From contig OY294046.1 of the NCBI GenBank assembly GCA_958510825.1, positions 11,696,847 to 11,760,846 of the forward strand: a stretch of DNA of 64,000 nt. The letters are read 5' to 3'. The stretch's first letter is position 1. Every line of letters begins with the position of its first letter. This DNA comes from Brachypterus glaber. Lineage: Eukaryota; Arthropoda; Insecta; Coleoptera; Kateretidae. Made by a program: the position numbers and the translations under genes. The notes beneath the pieces are model-generated. The model was not told where the DNA came from. It did no database searches and saw nothing but the letters and a program-made list of their open reading frames with translations. Below are positions 23,401 to 36,100 of this stretch, piece by piece.

Positions 23401-26400
23401 TTATGAAACTAGTACTGTAATATACTATTAAACAGAACGTCCTGTTTAAAAAGTTATTATAGCAAAGAATTCAGGACATTGGTAGTTTGCGAAACATCAG
23501 ATATCAATATATCAAAATTGGCGTATAAGAAAGGGGCAAAGTATTATGTTTGGAGAAAACTTCCTTATTAATGAGCGTAGGGCATTTCAAAAGAATTTTC
23601 TATTATTTCCTACAATAAAATCCATTGTTGTTTTTGCCGTAGGTCTATTTTTTTCCGAAATACAGCAATTTAAAGATGTTACCACTTGTCTACAAAGACA
23701 GCATATAATAACTAGTAGATATCCAGGGGATATTCTTTTTGGATATCCAGTATATCCAGTGGATATACTGGATTGACAGTAGATATCCCATGGATATCAA
23801 AATGCCCGCCTATGTCCAGGACATCCACTGGATATCCACATAGATATCCAGTGGACATTTATTTTTTAACCTCCCTAAAGTATATCCGTAAGAGATCCAT
23901 CATGAACTGGACGTTCAGTGGATATAGGGCTGCCTAATGGATATCTAATCGTTATTGTGTGCTGTCTGGGTAGAAAGGGAATCTGTTTCAGCTTGTTTAG
24001 TTTTCTCCCTTCTTTCAGAACAACCGACAAGGAGAATGTTATGCGAGCGTCACCAACTCGCTGATGGCCAAATTCGACCTCCACAGCTCCATTAGCCCGC
24101 ACAGCAGCTCCCAAGGTGACGATTCGGCCAACTCCAATTCGATGTCCATTTGCAAGTCGGAGCTGCTTTTTAGTCCGGTGAAGGAAACTCCAGTTCCGGG
24201 AGTCAATTTCAGCGTCGATTCTTTAGATTGTGACTTCCACGACATGATGCTGACGTGCCAGGCAAACAAGGACAACTACACCATAGCTTTTGAAGGATCT
24301 ATGACGATGTATTCGGAGGATAGCGATTACAATGGAACTGGTAAGCTGAATATTACAAGGGCTTTTCCAAAAATCCGGTCTTGGTCTTTATTAAGGGGCT
24401 GTCCATATATTACGTAACTCAATTTTTCAAACAAAATCACCCCCCCCCCCTCCCCCCTGTGTAACAAACTTTCACATTTACCAACCCCCCCCCCCTTGTA
24501 ACGCGTAACAATATAAAGATTTTGTTTCGCAATAAATTTAACTGTATTCTCACTATTGATTCGTTTTTCTCGACAAAACAAACATGAACCTAAAATATAG
24601 TATAACATAACCTTAAAGAAAATTTACACGAAAAAATCACTTAAACTTAAAAAAAATATTCATAATCAATATCACCCAGGGAAAAAATACTAGGTACCTC
24701 TATTTACACTGAGTGTCACATATAACACGTATATTGTTTATGCACAGGTACACAAAATAGTACACACATTAGTATTCTGTGAGTACACATTCCGCGCGAA
24801 AATGTATCATCGCCGATGATTCATCGGCAAGATCACGCAAGGACCGGGCCGTAAGATTTTTTTTTAATATCAATGTCAACATTTTTTTTACTGATTACAA
24901 TATTATTTAAATATGCATAGTATCGTCAATTTTTGTGTGAAAAAAGGAATTATGGGCCACTAAATAGTAATTTATGTTGAAATAAAAATACATCTACCAA
25001 GCTTAGGAAATAAACATTAAATTAATTAAATTCCGTTATGTAACGTTTACCTAGACCCCCCCCTCCCCCCTGTCACAAACTGTAACAATTTTTCTGACCC
25101 CCCCCCTAGGCGCGTTACGTAATATATGGACTGGACAGCCCTTAACGCAAAAACCAGTCTAAGAACTAAAACACTTAAAATTAATCATTTCTCTTGACTG
25201 TTCATGTATCATAAGTTGAAATCTTTATTAAAATTTATAGAAGTAGCAGTTTCGGGTTTTCACCGTGTTGATGGATTGTTACTATCCGACGTTTCATCTT
25301 TTAATCATAGAGACATCTTCAGGGATACTGAATAAAATCGTTTAAGAGATATTAAGTGAATTGTTTAACAATCTACATTTAATTCACAATGTGGGTTAAC
25401 ATGTTATTGTAAAATGCAGTCCATTTATGATAAAAATTTAAACCAAATATTTTGGTATTACACTAAATTCATTTTTAATGAGTTAAGCAATTAATTTTTA
25501 TGCAAATTTATAGTACTATTATTCGTAGAATTTGCAGATATGTAAAGTCAATCTAAATTTGAAAAAAAGTTTTGCTTCAGCAAACTGCTGAACAGCTAAT
25601 CTGTCACTTGTCACAACCACCATTTGAGGTTAGAAACACCCACAAAAAGTACATTCCCGCGCGTTTATAAAATCAATCAAAAGTAATTATCTCAAAAAAT
25701 TAATGAGGAATGATTCAGCCACATCTGTCAATCGAAACTGATCATAGCGTTCAGTAGTGATTTGACAGCTTTCGATGAATTTTGCTGTTTCCATTGAACG
25801 CAACCATTGTCTATTTAAATAACTGCATTCAAGCCTCAAGGTTTGTTTTAATCTGTCAACAATAAAATGTTTAAGAAACGATAATAAACAAGCCGTGAAG
25901 ATGTTCTAAATGCTTTTTAATATGCAGAACACTCTTTACAGCTGATAATACTTTTAGGTCCGGGCCTTAGACGAAATAAGGGATAGACTAGCATTGAGAT
26001 TCGAAAACAGGACGATATTCGTTTTCAACTCCAAACAATAATATTTATGCTTTACGACACTCATGAACATTTTATAATATGTGCCATATTATGGCACACT
26101 ATCTATACATACAGTGCGGTCCAAAAGTCACCCCCCCCCCCTTTTAACTCTTAAACGAGTTGAGATATCGACTTCAAATTTAGAACTCTTAAATAAGACA
26201 ACTTAAACAAACTATCTTTAAGCATATATTTGATATTTTCAGCTCTTAAAATGTGGGCAGGGGGGCATGGGGGGACATTTTTTAAATGGAAAGGGGGGTC
26301 GTGTGATACATCATTTTAAAGCTTATAAAATTCTCTATTTAAACTAACATTTTTAAATTTTTTAAAAATGTTTTTTAAGGTTTTGATTTTTCAATTTTTT

Positions 26401-29400
26401 GTGCTAAAACATTTGATTTTTTAAGTTTTTTTTTATAAATTTTTATTAATGTCAACTAAAATTAGTTTAAAAGTATAATTAACATTTTTTATGATGAAAT
26501 TAGGCATTTTTAAAAAATTATTTGTTTTTTTTTTTAGAGGAATTTTGACATTGATACTCATTTTAAACCCAAAATTTATTATTTTTTTTTAATTTAAAAA
26601 TATGGAGTTAAATGGAGAACTTTATAAGCTTTAAAATGATGTATTACACGACCCCCCTTTCCATTTAAAAAAATGTGCCCCCATGCCCCCCTGCCCACAT
26701 TTTAAGAGCTGAAAGTATTAAATATATGCTAAAAGATAGTTTAAGTTGTCTTATTTAAAATCTCCAAATTTGAAGTCGATATCTCAACTGGTTCAAAAGT
26801 TAAGAGGGGGGGTGACTTTTGGACCGCTCTGTATATATCGTCCTGTAAATTTCGTATGTCAAAATAGTTATTTTTGTATTAAACTAGCTAGCGCAAAATG
26901 ACTGATTTCTCGGCTAGACGCCTCGATCAGCAATCACGCGATAGTAGAAATCACATTTTGCGCTCGTGATACAAACAACGTTTTTTCTACGATCTAAAAT
27001 AAATAAATTTTAGGCAGTAAATTTATAACCTTAAAAGGTCGCAGCGCTTACATTTTTTTTGCAAATCTGGTGGTTTAGAAGAAAAACCCTTATTACTGTA
27101 ACTCTCCATAATTCCTTTATAACAACAAATATTTAACACATAAATATTTAGCACACGAAATTGAGATTTGATTAAAGATAAATAATAATTTTATATTAAA
27201 AATGGCAGAAGACAACATCTCGTAGCATATACTTGAAACTGTCAAGTTGAAAGCTGTTTTACGATTGACTTGCCGGTTGCCTACACTCTAGCGCGCAAAA
27301 TTCAATTTTGCGCTTGCTGTCATGGTAACGTTCAGAAAAGTAAAATGCTAAGAAATAGGTTATTTTTCGGTTAGAAAACCTTATTTGTTTTTGTAGAAAT
27401 GTTAATTAAGTTAACTTTTCTATTAGATCGTAGAAAAAAATTAGTGCTAGTAACTAGGCATTAGCTAAAGTCAGAATCCGTTGACAGAACCCAGGCACCT
27501 TTTTAGCTGTTGACCTGTGTTGTAGCCAATTATTTTGCGGTATATGGAGTTTAATTAAAAATGACCAGGAAAATCTTTAGAAATTGGTAGGTAGAACAGG
27601 GAAAAGTCAGGAAATTTCATATTAAACTAGATGAAACGTTGCAAGCACCCTGTCAAAACATCTGCATTATTCTACACTAGAGCCATCTAGTTTGCAAATT
27701 TCAAACTAGGTGTTTTGTTTGATTTTAAAATTTGTATCTTTAAAACATTATATTCTAACAAAAAACTGTATATAACATTTTTTATAGGACTTAAAAAGAG
27801 CTTTTATTTAAAATATAATTTTTTGAAATCGGGTTATAAATATGTGAGATATGCTAAAAAAACCTTTTACTGCTTTAAACGCCAATATCTCGAAAACAAT
27901 GCGTTTAAGGAAAACGTTGTTTATAACATTTTTTGACCAATTTAAAATTATCTTTTATATAAGTGCTAAATTAACCAAATACAATAATAATTGCCTTAAT
28001 TATAAATAAAAAACGCTAAAAATAGGAGGTTTACCCTATTTTTACCCCCTTACCCCCAATCGTTTACCCCCAAAATCTAATCAGCTCTTCGGAATACGAT
28101 AAGAAACAATATGCAAAAAACCGCAAGTCGATATCTCATGTAGAAATGGAGTTAGAGAGTTTACACCCAGACCGACAGACAGACAGACGGACGCAAAAGC
28201 TGATTTCGACTCAGAATGGTCTAAAACGTCGAGAAATGTGAAAAAAAAACGTGGTGAAAGATATTGACTTTTCGGCGAAGATTTCAATACATCGGCACTC
28301 TTAGTAGCACTAAGTGCCGATGTAATTTTGATTGACAGCCCTATTATACAGAGCGGTCGAAAAGTCCCCCCCCCCCTCTTAACTTTTGAACCAGTTGAGA
28401 TATCGACTTCAAATTTGGAACTTTTAAATAAGACAACTTAAACTATCTTTTAGCATATATTTAATACTTTCAGCTCTTAAAATGTGGGCATGGGGGCACA
28501 TTTTTTTAAATGGAAAGGGGGGTCGTGTAATACATCATTTTAAAGCTTATAAAATTCTCCATTTAACTCCATATTTTTAAATTAAAAAAAAAATAGTTTA
28601 AAATGGGGTTGAAAATGGGTATTAATGTCAAAATTCCTCTAAAAAAAAAACAAATAATTTTTTAAAAATGCCTAATTTCATCATAAAAAAATGTTAATTA
28701 TAAACTAATTTTAGTTGACATAAATAAAAATTTATAAAAAAAACTTAAAAAATCCATGTTTTAGCACAAAAAATTGAAAAATCAAAACCTTAAAAAACAT
28801 TTTTTTAAAATTTAAAAATGTTAGTTTAAATAGAGAATTTTATAAGCTTTAAAATGATGTATCACACGACCCCCTTTCCATTTAAAAAAATGTCCCCCCA
28901 TGCCCCCCTGCCCACATTTTAAGAGCTGAAAATATCAAATATATGCTAAAAGATAGTTTAAGTTGTCTTATTTAAGATTTCTAAATTTGAAGTCTATATC
29001 TCAACTCGTTCAAAAGTTAAAAGGGGGGATGATTTTTGGACCGCACTGTATTTGCGAAGAGTGTAATGATGTTATATTAGTACATTAGTCATTAGTTATC
29101 GTACAAATAAACAATAAAATTATGATAAAATGAAGTCTGTTACAAATTGTGCCTCTTAGACATCAATTTATCCCTAGTAATAACTACATAAAGAATAGTA
29201 ATAGCACATTGCACAAAAAATTATTCTATTATTTTTTGTTAAGTAAATTAAAATAAAAATGTTTTATAATACATATTATGTAGAAAAATTAGTGTGTTGT
29301 CTGGGTGTGAAAACTGATTGTGATTGTGAAAATTTGTGGCTAATTTTTAGTTTATAATAGTGATATCACGGGTAATCCGCAATGCCGGATAACTGGTAAA

Positions 29401-32400
29401 ACAGACACTCTTTTCCGGGAATTTTGTACATGCGGTCAGGCGCGCCTCGAGGGGGCTAGGGGGGAGGGCGTCGCTAGGTTGTAACATTTGAATATTTCAA
29501 TATTTTTCCAATGGCGATTTCTCCCGCTAGATTAGACAGGGACAAAAGTTCTACCCAAAAAGGATAGAAGACATACATACACTCCCACTTCCACCCAACC
29601 AAACAAATTCTGTATTTGTTCTTTGTTGAACAAATACAATATTTACTTGGCCGGGCGAAAAGTGTATCTATATTATTTCTATTAAAGAAATTAGTGGCGC
29701 CATCTAAATTTTAGTAGAATTATCTTATTCTACAGATTCACATTAGCTATGTTCGTTCGTGCCGCTACACTTTCCGGCCAACCAAATAAATACTGTATTT
29801 GATGTATGAAAAACAAATACAGTATTTATTTGGTTGGCTGGAAAGTGTAGCACAAATGAGATAGAGATAGGGTAGACGTCTTTTGTTTCATAATTCTAGT
29901 TGTAGAGAGCTCCATTTGTCTTTATAACCTATATACAGGGTGATCAATAACTGCCATGCCAAAATTTAAGAGGTGATTCTACATCCAAAAATATAAAAAA
30001 GTGTCTATAAAGGTTGGACCGGAAATGAGCCCTAAGGGAGCTACGGCCCTTCGAAGATAAAGTATTGAATGGGGAACAAAAAAAAGCACCAATCAAATTT
30101 TAATGCTGCAGGGTGATTCTTCATTTAAAACTTAGCAAAAAAGCATTCTTCACCAAAACACCTAAATTGAATATTAAGGGAGTAATAGCCTTTTAAAAAG
30201 TAACGTTTTTGGTGGCACAAAATGTTACTTCCTCTTAGTTGCATTTTTGTAAAAACGTTTGCTCCTACAGTGTTACACTATATGACATTTTATTATGTAT
30301 TTTTACTCAAGGAATCCATATTTTTTTACAAAAAATCCAAAAAAAGTACATATAAAAAGGTTTGGGGCAAAAATGTGTTAAGCCTAATACATTTTTCCGT
30401 CTATGGACTATGGACTATAAAAAATTCAAAAAAATACATTAACAAACTTATTGCCCTTATTATTACTAGTATACAAGCAAAAGCTCGTCGCTCTAGCTTA
30501 AAGGGTATCACAGTTATTAATTAGAAACCTTATTTTTATTACAATTTTAAAGGGCCCTAGCTGCCTTAGGGCTCATTGCGGACCAACCTTTATAAGACTT
30601 TTTTTAATATTTTTGGATGCAGAATCACCTCTTAAATTTTGGCATTTATTGATCACCCTGTATAGGTATTTTTATCAGAGCTAAGTTTAAGATAACATGT
30701 TTGTTTTATATGCACACCAGTGTTTTACAAAAAACAGGATAACCATAATAATTATCATAAATATCATATATTATTAATGTCAACAAGTTTAAATTACATA
30801 AAATAAAAAAAAAAATACGTAACATATTTAAAAACTGTAAAACACAATAACTTTAAATAATTTCAAGGAAAATAAAAAAAAACACAGCTGCCACTAAAAT
30901 ATTACTTCTTCTGTGGGCCTAGGATCATTAAAACAAAAAATATATTTTTTTTTTAAACCCACATGAAAAAAATATTTTTTGCTTTCAAGTACTTCCAGGG
31001 TACCTATAAGTACTTCCAGTACTTCAGAAGTACTTTAACAAAAATGTACACCTACTTCTGAAACGGGCAGGGGCCGGACGGACATCCCTAAAAATGTCTA
31101 CGATTTTTAACAAGAATATTCGAAAATCTACCAAAATTTTATGAAGCGCTAGAAAAACCAAACAAAAAAAATAAAAACTGCTTTATAGGGACTCGGCTAC
31201 CCGAGTGGCTATCATTAAATAATGATAATACTAAAATAAATAAAAAAGGATTTTGTAAAAAAAAACAACTAAGGGAACGTTCAAGTATTACGTAACGCAA
31301 ATTTTGATCATTTTGAGCTTATAAGAGTCGCAAAATAGAAAAAATAAATTACGGTTTTCACCAATGTATAAATCAGATTTCTAGGAAATATTTGATCGCT
31401 TTTTTTGAATCGTTAAAAAATTATTTTCCTTAAAGCATTTTTAGCTTTAGGTTTTAATATTAATTTTTTTTATAGATAAAACGCAATCTCACACGTGTAG
31501 TGCCCACTGGCCCAAGAGCCGGCAACTGAACAACGTAAAAAACACCGACACCTCCATGTCACAGTCCGACTCCGGGAGTTTCACCACCTGGAGCAAGCTG
31601 AAAAAACGTTCCAGCGACGATCAGCTAAAGAGGAGGCCCTCCGGGAATAACAATAACTCTGGGGACGATGCTAGTCATTTGGGGTTGGTGGACGGAGCGT
31701 TGAAGAGTCGGAGTATGCCCAATTTACACAAGCAGAGGTTGAGGCATATTATGGTCGCCAGCGAGTATGTGAAAAGTCATAGCAATAGTTCGGTAAGTTT
31801 TTTTTTCTACGAGCGTGCGGAAAGATATCTCTTTCCGCACACATATGCGTGTGGTAGTGAGTTTTATTTATGTTCACCCCTAAAATTAAGATCTTCAATC
31901 TTCATTCTATAAAAATAAAACTTTGGTGATAACATCCAAATGGCGGATTCAATTTTGTTTGTTTCACTTCCGGTTTCACCGGAAGTGATTTAAATATGTT
32001 TTTTTTAATCCACCCTGTAATTTTTTACGTTTTTGAATTCATGAAAATTCTATGTATAATAAACTGATTGTTTTTTTTTACTTTTTTTTCGTTTTCGTTT
32101 TTTATACATAGAATTTTCGGCTATATTTAAAAATGTAAAAATTACAGGGTGTTCCATTAAAAAAAACATATTTATGCCACTTCCAGCGAAACCGGAAGTG
32201 AAACAAAAAAAAATTAAATCCGCCATTTTATAGCCAATGTAAAATTATATAAATCAAGTTTCGTTTTTATCAAATAAAGATTAATCTTAATTTTAGGGGT
32301 GGACATAAATAAAACTCACCCGGTATTATATTATAATATAACTGTGAGACTGTTTTTGTTCAACGATCCATATACAAAACATCTTCCTCATTTGTCGTAT

Positions 32401-33159
32401 AACTATTAGATTCCGAGATTTAGTCATTTAAAATATGGGCCATCTAGTAAGTGTACCTGTTTTAGACGTTTTGTCTACTTTTTCTGAATTCTCTAGGAAG
32501 TAAGCCTTTCTATCTTATGGAAAAGTTAAATAAGCACCCATTTTACCATGATAATTTTCAGTTGTGTAATAGCAAATTACCATGGTAAAAAGGATAATAA
32601 TCATAACATGCAACTAGATGAAACGTTGCAAACACCCTGTCAAAACATCGACACTATAATAGTGTACACTAGAGCCATCTAGTTTGCAAATTTCAAACTA
32701 GGTGTTTTGTTTGATTTTAAATTCTGTATCTTTAAAACATTATATTCTACAAAAAACTGTATATAACATTTTTTATAGGGCTTTAAAAGAACTTTTATTT
32801 AAAATGTAATTTTTTGAAATTGTGTTATAAATATGTGAGATATGCTAAAAAAACTTTTTACTGCTTTTAATGCCAATATCTCGAAAACAATGCGTTTTAG
32901 GAAAACGTTGTTTATAAAAATTTTTGACAAATTTAAAATTATCTTTTATATAAGTGCTAAATTAACCAAATACAATAATAATTGCCTTAATTATAAACAA
33001 AAAACGCTAAAAATAGGAGTTTTACCCTATTTTTACCCCCTTACCCCCAATCGTTTACCCCCAAAATCTAATCAGCTCTTCGGAATACGAGAAGAAATAA
33101 TATGCAAAAAACCGCAAGTCGATATCTCATGTAAAAATGGAGTTAGAGAGTTTACACCC

Positions 33160-33195
<36 letters not shown>

Positions 33196-36100
33196 GCAAA
33201 AATCTTTTTTACTGATTTCGACTCAGAATGATCTAAAACGTCGAGAAATGTGAAAAAACGTGAAAAAAGATTTTAACTTTTCGGCGAAGATTTCAATACA
33301 TCGGCACTCTTAGTAGCACTAAGTGCCGATGTAATCACTTTGGGAGCTGCAGCTCACCCCCCAAATGCAAACTATAACATTTGTTCCAGTCTTAAATAAA
33401 ATAAATTTAAATTAAACTGCCCCAAAATAAAAATTTGTAGATTTTTATGTTATTTTTAGACAAATTCTGTTTCGGAAGAAAATCTTTTTAAAAATTGTAA
33501 AATGTCCTGTAAATATTCTTTATATATTTTTTTCTTTCAGGCGAGCACGATAAAGCGAAAACCAGTAAAAGTTTTCGACATCCAACACCAAATCCAAAAC
33601 CACAGCATGTCCTCCAGCGTATCTGACATGGCCACATCCGTAGACGCCAGTAGCAGTGACACCAACAACAAACAACAAAATTTCAGCCTCGTTAAACTAT
33701 TCATGAAACAGAAAAGTATGAGCACCGAGGGAATGTCAACCACAATGGACCAGATTTCCTCGACCGAAAATTGGCCAGCCAGCCAATCAGAAGAAAGCAG
33801 TTCTTCTGACATTAAACCAAACGAAAAGTCACTAGAATCTTCTGATAAAACAAATGACAGTAGTGTACGGACGTACGATCTTATCGCGGAGGAACCTGAG
33901 GAAGAAATAATAAAGACTGAAGATTCTATGGATGTTTTATCAGACCAGCTTTCAAAATTAAATCTGAATAACAATAACTTATGTTTAGAAGAAAGGAAAG
34001 TCAAACCATCCCCAAAACGACTAAGAGCTGTAAAAAATGACTTAATGAACAGAAGCATACAAACTTCATTGTTCTCTGAAGTAGCAAGTCTTAAAAACAC
34101 AACCAAATCTAACTCCCCAACCCTAAAATCAAGCGTTAAAGTTGTGGAAGCTTCTTTTTTAAACAAACTTAAAAAAGAAGGCGAGGTTCAAAAACCTGTT
34201 TATGTTTTATATCCAAACTACGTTTTACCAAACTTGGATTTCTTAAATGAAAAACAAGAGGACATTTCCAAGGTATTATTATTACCACAGAAAGCACCTA
34301 AGTCGGTTTGGAGCAAAGCTAGGCCGTTTAGTTGCAACGACATAGAAATGTTAAAGAAAAAAGGTTTTAGTCATATTAAAGATTGGGATTCCTTAAACTT
34401 TTTACTCCCCAGGGAATGCAAAAGAATACTTGCCGATGTACCAGAAATTTCCGAGTATATCAGAAGAGAGCATCCTACTTTTATGAGAACAAAATACAAA
34501 CAAAGAACTAGGAGTTGTGATGGAAGTAGCTTAAACCAGACATCCTCGAGCTCAAGTTCTACTCAACCTAGTTCCGGTTATAGAGGTTCATCCTCTATTT
34601 TGACCGATTCAGCAGCTAGTCCCGCACCTTCTGCAAACTTAAATCCTCTATTTGTCTACAAATATGACAGCATAACCAGTTCGGAAGCTAGTTTAAACTC
34701 CAGCGAAAGAAACAGAAGTATTACCACTACCGCAGCGCCACCGTTGCCCGTACGTTGCGTCAGTTTACCACATAATGACATGGTACCACCACGACCTCCG
34801 TTGCCGAAAGGTATATTGAGGAAAAATGAGTTTGTCAGAAGACATAGTACGTATGAGACCAGTGAGGAGGAAAATTACGAAACAAACCCTTGTAACAAAC
34901 GGAAATCATTACCAGAACCTTATTATCTTCAAACTTTAAACAGAAACAAAAGACTGTCCGAGACTGAAGACGAAGGAGTTGATGCAGGTACATCAAGTAG
35001 TAGTCTGGATGACAATCAGGATTGCCACCACAAAACCGATTTACTTCTATCCCATATTTCATCTGAAGAATTGGCACAACTGGAAGAATTTTTGAAGATA
35101 AGCGGAATTTCGACTTCAGACCACGAAGAACACAATGAAGAAAGTCTGTTGCAGTTGAGATCGTATGTTAGTAAATTTTTGGCTTTGAAGATCAATCAGG
35201 AAGGTTCTGAGCATTTTGGAGGAAAGAAATCGGTTAGTTTTGCGGAGAAGGTCAATATTTTGCCGAAGCATTTAGGAGCGCCGAATAACTCGCCGAACGT
35301 GTCGGCGTTTTTACAACAAAGGAATTTTAATGTAAGAATTAAAAAATTATCTTAGTTAATTTTCTTTAGATTACTAAAATCAAAATTTTACAAAAAATAG
35401 ATGAATTTTTAAAGATAAGGTGGATGAGCCAGTTATTGTCATGTTAAGACATTTTATTTTTTACTGCGTTCACCTGAAACTTTATTACATTAACAATAAA
35501 CATATCTTCACTCTGAGGGGTAAAAAAATAAACCAACTGCAGGAGCTTCAATAAAAATAATGTTGCTTTTTAAAAAAGATTGCAAACTGACAATATTAGG
35601 AACCCATGTCCCAAATATTTCTAGAGTACTGGGTATAATAATAAAAAACAAACTTACAAAAATTTAACAAACTAATGAGAAAATATTGTGACACAATAAC
35701 AATTTCATGTGTTTTTAGGTACAATTTGGGACTTAAATAACAATTTTTCGTATTTAGTAAGCCTCAAGAGATGTAACTTCCCTGGTAGAAATTTAACGTT
35801 AGAATAACGTTTTTATAATGTTAGAAAACTGTATACAAGTACGTTATAAAATATGTGCAAATGATTTTTAAGTTAGAAATACGTTATGATTACGTTTAAT
35901 TTCTAACTTTCTGAGGGGGCGTGGCCAACTAGGAAATTTCTACCTGCATCATAAAATGGCAGGTGGAGACAAATTTATTCATATAAATAAATCTTAATAT
36001 ATTTTAGCAATCATAATATTTTTAAACATAATTTCGTTACATTTATTTATAAAATAGCCTTCTTTTTAGGTGGCCCTAAATATTTTTCGTGTAATATCCC

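Noticed and set aside
24341..24417. Extension of exon 3 reading frame past the donor
   Set aside because: Enters the TTAA-flanked repeat after GTAAGC; joining at 24340 to exon 4 keeps phase.
31793..31912. Extension of exon 4 reading frame past the donor
   Set aside because: GTAAGT donor at 31793 and exact phase with exon 5; the extension is intronic and enters a foldback.
32842..33231. 129-codon open frame ending in DRQTDRQTD
   Set aside because: It lies in the ~700-bp dispersed repeat; other copies have stops and a different tetranucleotide number.
33537..34166. 209-codon minus-strand open frame
   Set aside because: Antisense shadow of the large RUSC-like exon 5.
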